Below are positions 47,560 through 55,585 of a stretch of DNA of 64,000 nucleotides, in pieces. A program made the position numbers and the translations under genes. A model generated the notes under the pieces. It was not told the DNA's origin. It searched no databases and saw only the letters and a program-made list of their open reading frames with translations. The stretch comes from Thalassococcus sp. S3 (lineage in GTDB: Bacteria > Pseudomonadota > Alphaproteobacteria > Rhodobacterales > Rhodobacteraceae): contig NZ_CP022303.1 of NCBI RefSeq assembly GCF_004216475.1, forward strand, positions 4,399,001 to 4,463,000, given 5' to 3'. Position 1 is the stretch's first letter; every line of letters starts with the position of its first letter.

Positions 47560-48387
47560 CTAGGCATAGCCGATCGATACATTGCGGATGTCTGTTCCTT
47601 CGATGCGGGCGCGCAACCGTCTGTGGGAATGCCCGAAGAACCAGGAGTCCGGCTGATAGTCTGCGATCAGATCGCTCAGATCGGAATGGAACGACGGGGT
47701 CAGGGCATCGATAGCACCGGCGACATCCGGGTGTGGCCCGTGATGCGTGACGACGACGGTTTGCCCGGTATCATTCACATGGTGTGATTGCGATAGTGCA
47801 TTACCCAGCCAATCGCAATGATCCTGGTGAACCATCAGGACGTCTTCCGGCTTGATCCATGGCTGAGGGATCCATCCAACTGGGTTGTCATCGATCAGCA
47901 AACTGCGCGGCGCAGGCCTCACAATCCTCGAATAGTCCCGCATGAGCTGTTGCGCGACGCTCATCGCCGTTTGCTGATCACCCAACAGATCGAAGTCAGT
48001 CCAGAGCGTGCAGCACAGGAACCGGGTTGTTCCGTGTCGCAAGACTCGTTCCTGAACGAAGTGTGCGCCGGCTTTCGCCGCCTCGCGTTCCAGGAGGGGG
48101 TCATCCCCGAGGCTACCATTGTAGTAGTCATGGTTGCCCGGGAACGCGTAAACCTTCTCCGGCAGGATATGCTGCGCCAGATTGTCAAAGACCTTCGACC
48201 AATTCGATGCAGGCCCGTTGATCAGATCGCCCGCGAGGATGAGCGCGTCTGCTGTTTGCAGCGCAAACTCAAGGCCCAGAACCGCGATCGGGTCGACGGC
48301 CAGCCGGTCGTAGCTGTCCAGATGAAGGTCCCCGAGGATCACCACGCGGCCGGTGTCGAAGGGGATGGTAAGCGTCTCCATCGTCAT
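47560..48387 (-). CDS. Metallophosphoesterase (calcineurin-like)
   Basis: 275 residues. All metallophosphoesterase motifs are present: 'VILGDLHLDSYD' (DxH), 'LILAGDLINGP' (GD), 'AFPGNHDYYNG' (GNHD), 'VVTHHGPHPD' (H) and 'WFFGHSHRR' (GHxH). Soluble, no signal peptide. It starts four bases after the AAA+ gene stop and belongs to the same operon. Substrate unknown; nucleotide or nucleic-acid phosphodiesters are possible. Confidence 0.85.
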   Translation of the reverse strand: MTMETLTIPFDTGRVVILGDLHLDSYDRLAVDPIAVLGLEFALQTADALILAGDLINGPASNWSKVFDNLAQHILPEKVYAFPGNHDYYNGSLGDDPLLEREAAKAGAHFVQERVLRHGTTRFLCCTLWTDFDLLGDQQTAMSVAQQLMRDYSRIVRPAPRSLLIDDNPVGWIPQPWIKPEDVLMVHQDHCDWLGNALSQSHHVNDTGQTVVVTHHGPHPDVAGAIDALTPSFHSDLSDLIADYQPDSWFFGHSHRRLRARIEGTDIRNVSIGYA

Positions 48388-48391
48388 CTCC

Positions 48392-49492
48392 TCAGTTCAA
48401 CATTGGCTGCTGCGCCAGCATCTCGGCCCGGTCCAGCATTCGGCTGACAATCCGTAGGTTGAGGCGGGCGTTGGAGATCGCCCCGCTGTCGAAGACATCG
48501 AGAACAGCCGCCAATGCAGGTTCCGGCACGCCACGTCGCTTGCCCTCGCTACAGGCAAAATCGTGCAATTGCTCTATCGTGAGATCGGGCAGGTCCAGCA
48601 CCACGCACCGGCTTTGTAGCGGCTCAGGCAGGCCTTCGCGGCCATTGGCCGTCATGACCCAGTTGACCCAGGACATGTCGAACTTGATCTGGAAGAACGG
48701 GCATTCCCAGCTGGTTGCCGTCATCCGTTCGAGCAGTGGAAGCAATGCGTCCGTGAAAGTATGGCGGCTGCCGCGGGTGGAATGTGTTTCCCCCGCCTTC
48801 TCGATCTCGTCCAGAATGACGAGTGGCCCGCCGTGCCGCGCCTGCAGGATCGTCTTCATCACCTTGCCGTGATGCGCACTGCCCCAACCGCGTTGCGATC
48901 CAACAAGCGCGAAGGTCGCGGGCTCGCCGGTTGCGTCGATCTTCGTCGTGGGAACGGACAGGTGATGCGCCAACCGCCGCGCCCAGTGGGACTTACCGAT
49001 ACCCGGCGAGCCGACCAACGCAAGCGGAGAGAACCGCGCGCCTGGCGGCCCATCCCGCGCGGACGCCTGCAAGCCCCGCCAGACCACCTCCGTGGCGGGC
49101 GCCATCCACGGCATCTCTGCGTGAAGGGCGGCGGCAATCTCGTCGGCCCCGTGCTCAGTGGCGACCTGGGAAACGGTAAGACCATCCCGAAGCGGGGTCA
49201 GCCGCGCACGGTTCTCGTCGGTCAGGTGGTACATGCCGGTTGAGGAATGAACCCGTTCCACTGCCCGCATCGCGCGCCGCTTGATCCCGCGCATGTCTTC
49301 GTCAGCGACCAGTTCGTAGTCATACAAACAATCGTCCTCGGTCATCTCTCCTTGCGCGACCGCCCGCTCCTGGGCGGCCTTACGGACCCTCTTCAGGAAT
49401 TTCCGAAACCGCTCTTCGATACTTCGGAGTGATGGGACATCATTGAAGAACCTGAGATCATGGAATGGGAGCGTGGAATGCGAACGAGACAT
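48392..49492 (-). CDS. AAA+ ATPase, Lon-like without protease domain
   Basis: 366 residues. Walker A 'GSPGIGKSHWARRLA' lies at about residues 161-175, Walker B 'GGPLVILDEIEKAG' at about 221-234, sensor 1 'WVMTANG' and an Arg-finger region 'LQSRCVVLDLPD'. A ~150-residue N-terminal helical domain precedes the ATPase core. It resembles the ATPase part of Lon but has no Ser-Lys protease domain. It is the first gene of a three-gene operon with a phosphoesterase; function inferred as an ATP-driven remodeller. Confidence 0.75.
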   Translation of the reverse strand: MSRSHSTLPFHDLRFFNDVPSLRSIEERFRKFLKRVRKAAQERAVAQGEMTEDDCLYDYELVADEDMRGIKRRAMRAVERVHSSTGMYHLTDENRARLTPLRDGLTVSQVATEHGADEIAAALHAEMPWMAPATEVVWRGLQASARDGPPGARFSPLALVGSPGIGKSHWARRLAHHLSVPTTKIDATGEPATFALVGSQRGWGSAHHGKVMKTILQARHGGPLVILDEIEKAGETHSTRGSRHTFTDALLPLLERMTATSWECPFFQIKFDMSWVNWVMTANGREGLPEPLQSRCVVLDLPDLTIEQLHDFACSEGKRRGVPEPALAAVLDVFDSGAISNARLNLRIVSRMLDRAEMLAQQPMLN

Positions 49493-49811
49493 GGCGGAGT
49501 CCTTTCATGGCGCAGACGTGCTTCTGCGCGCTTCGCCCGGCCGCGAACGCGGTAGGCTTAATGATGTGAAAGGTTCCGGAACCTGTGACTTACCAAGATC
49601 GAACAAAGCATGAACTGTCAAATCGGATGCAGTTAAGGGCTTTGAAAGACCCTCGGCAGCGTCAAGACCCTCCCGACTTAAGTATTATAAATCAATAGTT
49701 TACCTTGAGAACGGCATAGTTGCCAAACCGCTGCCACACCAGTTTGCGCGCATTATTGGTTTCTTTTGCGCGCACTTCCGGTTTTTCTGGCACATATTTT
49801 TCAGGCAGTTT
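49493..49811. other. Region between the AAA+ operon and tRNA-Arg
   Basis: About 320 AT-leaning bases. It should hold the AAA+ operon promoter. Two similar stretches, CAGTTTGCGCGCATT (49740-49754) and CTTTTGCGCGCACTT (49763-49777), are spaced 23 bp apart. They resemble the 24661-24694 repeats only in the 'TTTGCGC' core. Confidence 0.4.
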
Positions 49812-49888
49812 TGGCGACCCCGGCAGGATTCGAACCTGCAACCTGCCCCTTAGGAGGGGGCTGCTCTATCCAGTTGAGCCACGGGGCC
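49812..49888 (-). tRNA. tRNA-Arg (anticodon CCT)
   Basis: A complete cloverleaf on the minus strand: acceptor GGCCCCG with CGGGGTC, D stem GCTC/GAGC, anticodon stem GCCCC/GGGGC with loop CTCCTAA (anticodon CCT), T arm with GGTTCGAATCC, discriminator G and an encoded CCA. The gene's 3' end faces the island, the usual orientation for integrase target sites. Confidence 0.95.
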
Positions 49889-50013
49889 GTCAGAATGGGT
49901 GATAGCGTGCTCAAACGCGCTTGTCATCGTCTTCCCTGCACGCTTGCTCATTTGCCCATGTTTGCGGTACCACTTTCACATAGGCATGTCTTTGCGAAAG
50001 GACCCTCATCCCC

Positions 50014-51039
50014 TTGTCCCTGGATCACAAGCGCCCGCTCACCCTGCGTGATGTCTCAGAAGCCTCTGGCGTTAGCGAAATGACCGTCAGCCGTGTGCTG
50101 CGCAACCGCGGCGACGTGTCGGAAACGACGCGAGAGAAGGTTCTCGCAGCCGCGAAAGAGCTGGGATATGTGCCCAACAAGATCGCAGGAGCCTTGGCCT
50201 CTAGTCGGGTGAACCTGGTTGCGGTCATCATTCCCTCGCTGTCGAACATGGTCTTTCCCGAAGTGCTGACCGGCGTGAACCAGGTGCTGGAAGATACCGA
50301 GTTGCAGCCCGTTGTGGGTGTCACCGACTACTTGCCCGAAAAGGAAGAGCGTGTGCTCTACGAGATGCTGTCGTGGCGGCCATCGGGCGTGATCATCGCG
50401 GGTCTGGAACACTCCGATGCATCCCGCGCCATGCTGGAAGCCGCCGGCATCCCGGTGGTGGAGATCATGGACAGTGACGGCAAACCGGTGGATGCGATGG
50501 TGGGTATCTCGCACCGGCGAGCGGGGCGCGAGATGGCCAAGGCGATCCTGAAGGCCGGCTATGAACACATCGGCTTTATGGGTACCAAGATGCCGCTGGA
50601 CCACCGGGCGCGGAAGCGGTTCGAGGGCTTTACCGAGCAATTGGCCCGCGACGGCGTGGAGATCGAGGATCGGGAGTTCTATTCCGGCGGTTCGGCGCTG
50701 GCCAAGGGGCGGGAGATGACGGCGGCGATGCTGGAACGCTCGCCGGATCTGGATTTCCTTTACTACTCCAACGACATGATCGGAGCAGGCGGGCTGCTTT
50801 ACCTGCTGGATCAGGGCATCGACGTGCCGGGGCAGATTGGGCTCGCGGGGTTCAACGGGGTGGAGTTGCTGCAGGGATTGCCGCGTAAGCTCGCCACGAT
50901 GGATGCCTGCCGGCTGGAGATCGGGCGCAAGGCGGCGGAAATCATCGCGGCGCGGCTGGCCGAACCGGAGGCGGAGGTCGAGGATAAGATCACGCTCACG
51001 CCCACAATCTCTTTCGGCGATACGCTGAAACGCTGGTGA
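50014..51039 (+). CDS. LacI/GalR-family transcriptional regulator
   Basis: 341 residues from TTG 50014. The N-terminal HTH 'LRDVSEASGVSEMTVSRVLRNRGDVSETTREKVLAAAKELGYVPN' is typical LacI, followed by a periplasmic-binding-protein-like effector domain ('LVAVIIPSLSNMVFPEVLTGVNQ'). The HTH and domain layout are like GntR regulators of gluconate metabolism, which suggests a sugar acid as effector. The start is preceded by GAAAGGA about 11 bases away. It overlaps the next gene by four bases. Confidence 0.88.
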   Translation: MSLDHKRPLTLRDVSEASGVSEMTVSRVLRNRGDVSETTREKVLAAAKELGYVPNKIAGALASSRVNLVAVIIPSLSNMVFPEVLTGVNQVLEDTELQPVVGVTDYLPEKEERVLYEMLSWRPSGVIIAGLEHSDASRAMLEAAGIPVVEIMDSDGKPVDAMVGISHRRAGREMAKAILKAGYEHIGFMGTKMPLDHRARKRFEGFTEQLARDGVEIEDREFYSGGSALAKGREMTAAMLERSPDLDFLYYSNDMIGAGGLLYLLDQGIDVPGQIGLAGFNGVELLQGLPRKLATMDACRLEIGRKAAEIIAARLAEPEAEVEDKITLTPTISFGDTLKRW

Positions 51040-52244
51040 GCGCGCTCACGCTCGACAACCGCGCAGCACGGCGGCTGTTTCTGGACCGGCATGCGCTAGC
51101 CGAACCGCCCAGCGGGCCGGCGAAAGGGGCCGCATTGGCAACTTTGATCGAACGGCTGGGCTTCGTGCAACTCGACAGCATCAACACGGTCGCACGCGCG
51201 CATGACATGATCCTCTATGCGCGCCGCCCGACCTATCGCGCGAAGCATCTCAAGCGGCTCTACGAGGTGGACCGGGCGCTGTTCGAACACTGGACCCATG
51301 ACGCCGCCGTAATCCCGATGGCCTTCTACCCGCATTGGCATCTGCGTTTTGCCCGCGACGCGGAGGTGCTGAAAGCGAGGTGGCGGAACTGGCGACGCGA
51401 CGGGTTCGAGCAACGCTTTGCGGATGTGCTGGAACAGATCCGCGACTACGGTTCGGTCTGTTCCTCGGATGTCGGCACGTCCGAGAAGAAGGGAAGTGGC
51501 GGTTGGTGGGACTGGCACCCGTCTAAAACGGCGCTGGAATATCTCTGGCGGTCGGGCGCGCTGACCGTGGTGGGGCGGGACGGGTTCCAGAAACGCTATG
51601 ACTTGACCGAACGGGTGATCGAACAGGCTCTCTGTGACGATTGCCCTGACCCCGAACACTCCATCGACTGGCTCTGCAATGGCGCGCTGGATCGGCTGGG
51701 CTTTGCCACGTCCGGAGAGATCGCGGCCTTCTGGGACACTGTCTCGCCCGCCGAGGCCAAGGCATGGTGCGCGGCGGAGGAGGCGGCGGGGCGGATCATT
51801 CCGGTTTGCCTCCTGGGCCATGATGGCGCGGCGCGCATGTGTTTTGCACGGCCGGATGTAATAGAGCAAGCCATGGCCGCACCCACGCCGCCGGGCCGCA
51901 TCCGGGTGCTGAGCCCGTTCGACCCCGCATTGCGGGACCGCAAGCGGGCAGAGCGGCTTTTCGGCTTCCACTACCGGATCGAGGTATTCACCCCGGCGCC
52001 CAAGCGCAAATACGGCTATTACGTTTTCCCGCTGCTGGAAGGCGACAAGCTGGTCGGGCGCATCGACATGAAGGCCGAGCGCGCCGATGGTGTGCTGGCC
52101 GTGCGCGCGCTATGGCCGGAACGCAAGGTGCGCTGGTCCGATGCGCGCACCGAACGGCTGGAGGCGGAGCTGGCCCGCGTCGCGCGGTTCGCGGGTTTGG
52201 AGGATGTGCGGTTCGCGGATGAGTGGCTGCGCACGCCGCTTTGA
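51036..52244 (+). CDS. YcaQ-family crosslink-repair DNA glycosylase
   Basis: 402 residues from GTG 51036, overlapping the LacI-type gene's stop. Contains the HTH_42/YcaQ domain: 'NRAARRLFLDRHALAEPPSG', 'LIERLGFVQLDSINTVARAHDMIL', and the C-terminal 'VLSPFDPALRDRKRAERLFGFHYRIEVF...KRKYGYYVFPLL'. YcaQ homologues remove damaged bases including interstrand crosslinks. No functional link to the regulator is visible. Confidence 0.87.
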   Translation: MSALTLDNRAARRLFLDRHALAEPPSGPAKGAALATLIERLGFVQLDSINTVARAHDMILYARRPTYRAKHLKRLYEVDRALFEHWTHDAAVIPMAFYPHWHLRFARDAEVLKARWRNWRRDGFEQRFADVLEQIRDYGSVCSSDVGTSEKKGSGGWWDWHPSKTALEYLWRSGALTVVGRDGFQKRYDLTERVIEQALCDDCPDPEHSIDWLCNGALDRLGFATSGEIAAFWDTVSPAEAKAWCAAEEAAGRIIPVCLLGHDGAARMCFARPDVIEQAMAAPTPPGRIRVLSPFDPALRDRKRAERLFGFHYRIEVFTPAPKRKYGYYVFPLLEGDKLVGRIDMKAERADGVLAVRALWPERKVRWSDARTERLEAELARVARFAGLEDVRFADEWLRTPL

Positions 52245-52265
52245 CATGGCACGCCGCCTTTGTGT

Positions 52266-53393
52266 TTATCGGCCTATTTCAGACAGCCTGGAGCCAGATT
52301 GTGCCGCCTGCAGGATCAGCGGCGCCGGCGCCCATGCGATAGGGTCTTCTTCGGATAGCTCCTGCAACGCCGGCAAGACCTTTGCCACACCGAGTGTGTC
52401 AGCGTAGCTCAGCACGCCGCCCTTCACCTTGGGAAAGCCAAGGCCGGTCACCGAAATGCGATCCATCATCGGCGCATCCATTCCGGGCGTATCGCCCAGG
52501 ATTGCAGAGGCTTCGTTGATCAGCGCGAGGGTCAGACGCCGCTGAATCTCGTCCGCTTCGAATTCGCGTTGTGGGGCCTTGGCGAACCAGGCTTCTTCCC
52601 GCACCAGATCCTCGATCAGCGGGTCGATCACCGCGCCGCCGCCGCCCGGATAGCGATACCAACCCCAGCCGATCTTCTGGCCCAGCCGACCCTCCTGCAC
52701 GGCGCGGTCGGCGATGGGGATATAGCGCCGCGCGGGGTCTCGCGGCGTGGCCTTGCGGCGCGCATAGGCGGTGTCGAGACCCGCCAGATCCTGCGCCTCG
52801 TAGAGGCCAAGATCAAAGCCGAAAGCGACCATCGCCTCGTCGATCTCCCACAGGATGGCGCCGTCCATCAGAAGGGTATCGGCGGCCTCCTGAAACCGGT
52901 CGAGCAGACGCAGCCCGATAGAGGGGTGACCCGGTGGGATCACCACCGCGACACGACCGAGGCGATGCAAGAGCGTGCTCAGCGCCTCTTGCGCGGCAGC
53001 ACCGGTTTCGGCCAATGGCATGATCTCTGTCAGGCTGCGCAGATGCATCGGCGTGAACACGGTCAGGCCCAGGGCGCATGTCGGATCGGTCGCGAGATCC
53101 GCCAGACCATCGGCGCGGGTGCTGGCCACCACCGTGTTGCGGGGCATTTCGGCATAGAGTGCTGCCCGCTCCTCTGCCTCGTCCAGCGTTTCGAGAATCA
53201 GATCCGCGGTGGCGAGGGCCCCTGTCGACGTGTCCACGGTCAAAGGCGATGCCGTCTTTCCCAGAAAATGCGCTGCCCGCTCAGCCGCGCCCGCATCTGG
53301 TTCGATCAGGGCAATGTCATAGCCTGCGGCGCGACAGGCCTGTGCCAAAGCCACGCCCGTGGTGCTTGCGCCCAGCACGGCAATGCGGGTCAT
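52266..53393 (-). CDS. 3-hydroxyacyl-CoA dehydrogenase-type protein
   Basis: 375 residues. An N-terminal NAD-binding domain ('RIAVLGASTTGVALAQACRAAG') with 'FTPMHLRSLTEIMPL' (the HxxH..E region) is followed by the two C-terminal 3HCDH domains ('RKIGWGWYRY'-like 'GQKIGWGWYRYPGG' and 'LALINEASAIL'). It resembles the dehydrogenase half of FadB-like proteins. It is the last gene of the box cluster, consistent with the beta-oxidation-like steps after ring cleavage. Confidence 0.85.
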   Translation of the reverse strand: MTRIAVLGASTTGVALAQACRAAGYDIALIEPDAGAAERAAHFLGKTASPLTVDTSTGALATADLILETLDEAEERAALYAEMPRNTVVASTRADGLADLATDPTCALGLTVFTPMHLRSLTEIMPLAETGAAAQEALSTLLHRLGRVAVVIPPGHPSIGLRLLDRFQEAADTLLMDGAILWEIDEAMVAFGFDLGLYEAQDLAGLDTAYARRKATPRDPARRYIPIADRAVQEGRLGQKIGWGWYRYPGGGGAVIDPLIEDLVREEAWFAKAPQREFEADEIQRRLTLALINEASAILGDTPGMDAPMMDRISVTGLGFPKVKGGVLSYADTLGVAKVLPALQELSEEDPIAWAPAPLILQAAQSGSRLSEIGR

Positions 53394-53398
53394 GGGGG

Positions 53399-54298
53399 TC
53401 AGGGCAGCAGCTTCCGCTCGGCGATGAGCGCCAGAAGCTCGTCGCGCGACCGGTCCACTGTCTTGCCGGACGTATCAAGCTGTGCTACCGCCTTTTCATA
53501 GAGCGCCTCGCGGCTCGTCAGGATCGACTTGAGCTGCTCCATCGCCTCCGGATTGCCGGCCATTGGGCGTTCGTCACCCTGCGCGCGCACGCGGGACATA
53601 TGCTCGTCCGGAGAGGTCCTGACCCAGATCGTATGAAAATGCGCTAGAAGCTTGGTGTAGGTCTCCGGCTCCGCCACGATGCCGCCTGCCACGGCGAGGA
53701 TCATCCTGTCGTGCCGGGTGATCACCCGGCTGAGCGCCTGCGCCTCCAGCTTGCGGTAGCCCTCTGGGCCGTAAAGCGCCATGACCTCCTCCACCGGCAT
53801 CCCGCTTTGCGCCTCGATCTCGCGGTTCAACTCCACGAAGGGCACGCCCAACGCCTCTCCGGCCAAGGCGCCGAGGGTCGATTTGCCGGCACCGCGCAAG
53901 CCGATCAGGCAGATCCGATGGGCGCGCATGGTCTCTTCCGGCTCCGGCAGAAGGGTGCGCAGGACAGCCTGCTGCACATCCGATCCGGCCGCACGAAACA
54001 GGTCCGCCACCCGCAACGCGTCAGAGGACCAGGGGTCATCCTCCCCCATCAGCCATTCGATACGGTGATCAAGCGCGATGGCGATGCGCTGCAGAAGACC
54101 GATGGAGATATTCCCTTCCCCCGCCTCCAACTGCGCCAGATAGCGGGGGGAGACGCCCGATATCTCCGACAGCACCCGCCTTGGGATGCCCTTGCGCTCC
54201 CGCGCCTTGCGCACGCGGTCGCCGACGCGGTGGATCAGCGCGGTGACGATGCGGTCCGCCTCCGTCTCCTGCGTGTCAACTGTCGAAAGCTCGGCCAT
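53399..54298 (-). CDS. boxR: BoxR/BzdR-type regulator (HTH + shikimate-kinase-like domain)
   Basis: 299 residues. An N-terminal cro/C1-type HTH (about 25-85, 'KGIPRRVLSEISGVSPRYLAQLEAGEGNISIGLLQRIAIAL') is joined to a C-terminal domain with the shikimate-kinase P-loop 'ICLIGLRGAGKSTLGALAGE'. This fusion defines BzdR/BoxR, the repressors of benzoyl-CoA degradation genes which release DNA on binding benzoyl-CoA. Five bases separate it from the dehydrogenase gene. A TGCA-N6-TGCA-like site lies in its promoter (54314-54327), suggesting autoregulation. Confidence 0.93.
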   Translation of the reverse strand: MAELSTVDTQETEADRIVTALIHRVGDRVRKARERKGIPRRVLSEISGVSPRYLAQLEAGEGNISIGLLQRIAIALDHRIEWLMGEDDPWSSDALRVADLFRAAGSDVQQAVLRTLLPEPEETMRAHRICLIGLRGAGKSTLGALAGEALGVPFVELNREIEAQSGMPVEEVMALYGPEGYRKLEAQALSRVITRHDRMILAVAGGIVAEPETYTKLLAHFHTIWVRTSPDEHMSRVRAQGDERPMAGNPEAMEQLKSILTSREALYEKAVAQLDTSGKTVDRSRDELLALIAERKLLP

Positions 54299-54313
54299 AT
54301 GTCCCCAGGTTTA

Positions 54314-54327
54314 TGTATTTTATTGCA
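54314..54327. promoter_or_regulatory. Candidate BoxR operator upstream of boxR
   Basis: TGTA-TTTTAT-TGCA lies 15 bases upstream of the boxR start. It matches seven of eight fixed bases of the TGCA-N6-TGCA pattern known for BzdR-type repressors. Confidence 0.5.
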
Positions 54328-54392
54328 TAAGCCTAGGGCGATACCTGCACGTATTCAAATTGTTTCCCACGTCATGCCCGGAAAGACCTGCA

Positions 54393-54836
54393 CTATTGTG
54401 CTGCGACCGGAGCGCGGACGAGCGGTTCGACCACCTCCCGGATATGGCGCGGCGCGGGCTGGGATTTGAACTGATCGGCGATGGTGAAGACGCAGACAAA
54501 GCGTCCTTCGAAGCACAGCACGCCGTCCTGCCACCCCTTCATGCTGAACTCGATCGACGAAGTGCCCAGCTTGGACGGCCATGTCTCGCAGATCAGCCGG
54601 TGGCGCGGGGTGACCGGCGCGCGGAAATCCATGCTCATATGCACGAAGGGCGTGCCGATGTTGTCGTCAAGCTCAAGCTGATACCAGCCATGCCCGCCCA
54701 GATGATGCTCCCACCACGCGTTGATCGCGTCGAGCGCGAACCAGGGCAGGCGGGCGGTATAGGCGATCTTGGCGGGGTCGCAATCGCCCCAGGTCACCCG
54801 GATCTCATGGCAGAACGCGCCTTGCGCGGGGCTCAC
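54393..54836 (-). CDS. Acyl-CoA thioesterase, 4HBT family
   Basis: 147 residues, hotdog-fold thioesterase. The core 'EIRVTWGDCDPAKIAYTARLPWFALDAINAWW' has the conserved 'DxD' of the 4-hydroxybenzoyl-CoA thioesterase group. Start is GTG 54836, next to the flavodoxin gene's stop. In benzoyl-CoA clusters such enzymes release CoA from stalled aromatic or ring-cleavage intermediates. Confidence 0.85.
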   Translation of the reverse strand: MSPAQGAFCHEIRVTWGDCDPAKIAYTARLPWFALDAINAWWEHHLGGHGWYQLELDDNIGTPFVHMSMDFRAPVTPRHRLICETWPSKLGTSSIEFSMKGWQDGVLCFEGRFVCVFTIADQFKSQPAPRHIREVVEPLVRAPVAAQ

Positions 54837-54837
54837 C

Positions 54838-55296
54838 TCAGGCCACCTTGGCCTTCAGTTCCTCCATGATCCTGCCTACCCAGGGCAGCGCGATATCCTC
54901 GGGCATTTCGAAGGACGACGCGTCGTGAATGCCCCGCTCCCCGATCTGTTCGGCCTTTAGCCCTTTCAGCATCTGGGCCAGCTTCATGGAGCCGTGGTTG
55001 AACGTCTCGGAAAAGACCTGATCGCCCAGCCCGAAGATCGCAAAGCGAATGCCGCTGAGATCCGGCTTGCCTTGGGTCAGCGCCTCCTCAAACGGCAGGG
55101 CCGTGGACGGGAGATCGCCATTGCCGTAGGTCGAGGTCACGAAGATATAGAATGTCTCACGCTCCATCGCGGCCGGGTCCACATCGGCGAGGCTGGCGAT
55201 ATGACAGTCGAAATCACCGCCCAGCTCAGCCTCGATATCCTCGCAGAGCATTTCCGAATTGCCCGTCTCGGACCCGTAGTAAATTCCAACTTTCAT
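54838..55296 (-). CDS. Flavodoxin-like electron carrier
   Basis: 152 residues. FMN-binding elements: phosphate loop 'YYGSETGNSEML' at the N-terminus, 'VTSTYGNGDLPSTA' and 'AIFGLGDQVFSETFN', in the order of flavodoxins and the FMN modules of CPR-type reductases. Soluble. The gene is between boxB and a thioesterase in a benzoyl-CoA cluster. BoxB needs electrons usually passed by BoxA, which is not seen here, so this flavodoxin is a candidate donor (inference). Confidence 0.85.
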   Translation of the reverse strand: MKVGIYYGSETGNSEMLCEDIEAELGGDFDCHIASLADVDPAAMERETFYIFVTSTYGNGDLPSTALPFEEALTQGKPDLSGIRFAIFGLGDQVFSETFNHGSMKLAQMLKGLKAEQIGERGIHDASSFEMPEDIALPWVGRIMEELKAKVA

Positions 55297-55333
55297 TCCG
55301 TGGCCTCTTTCCTTGTCCCCGCGCGCAGGGGTC

Positions 55334-55525
55334 TTAGCAGTGCCCCACAGGCTGCGGCTCTGGCTCCACCATCAGGCGATAGAGCGCATCCTGCTCGTCA
55401 GGGGTCAACATCATGTAAACCGCAAGGCAAAGCCCCTTGCAGTCCTTGCATTCCAGCGCGCAATAGGCGCCGTTGCTGGCCAGAGGCGATTGCTCTGGCT
55501 TGAGTGTCATCCGGTCAATCTGCAT
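55334..55525 (-). CDS. Small Cys-rich protein in the box cluster
   Basis: 63 residues from the ATG at 55525 (AAAGGGG eight bases upstream). 'YCALECKDCKGLCLAVYMML' holds four Cys (C-x3-C-x2-C-x3-C), plus a C-terminal 'GHC'. Such spacing can bind zinc or an iron-sulfur cluster. Gene sits between boxB and the flavodoxin gene; conserved neighbours suggest a role in BoxB function, but family and role are not recognised. Confidence 0.6.
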   Translation of the reverse strand: MQIDRMTLKPEQSPLASNGAYCALECKDCKGLCLAVYMMLTPDEQDALYRLMVEPEPQPVGHC

Positions 55526-55585
55526 CGGTCGTCCCCTTTGCAAATGTCAGGTGCCCGGACGCCTTGTGGCGCCCGGGGTCAGGCC

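Noticed and set aside
24600..50000. CRISPR array or CRISPR-guided transposon
   Set aside because: No regularly spaced repeats and no Cas gene; the transposition module has its own TniQ.
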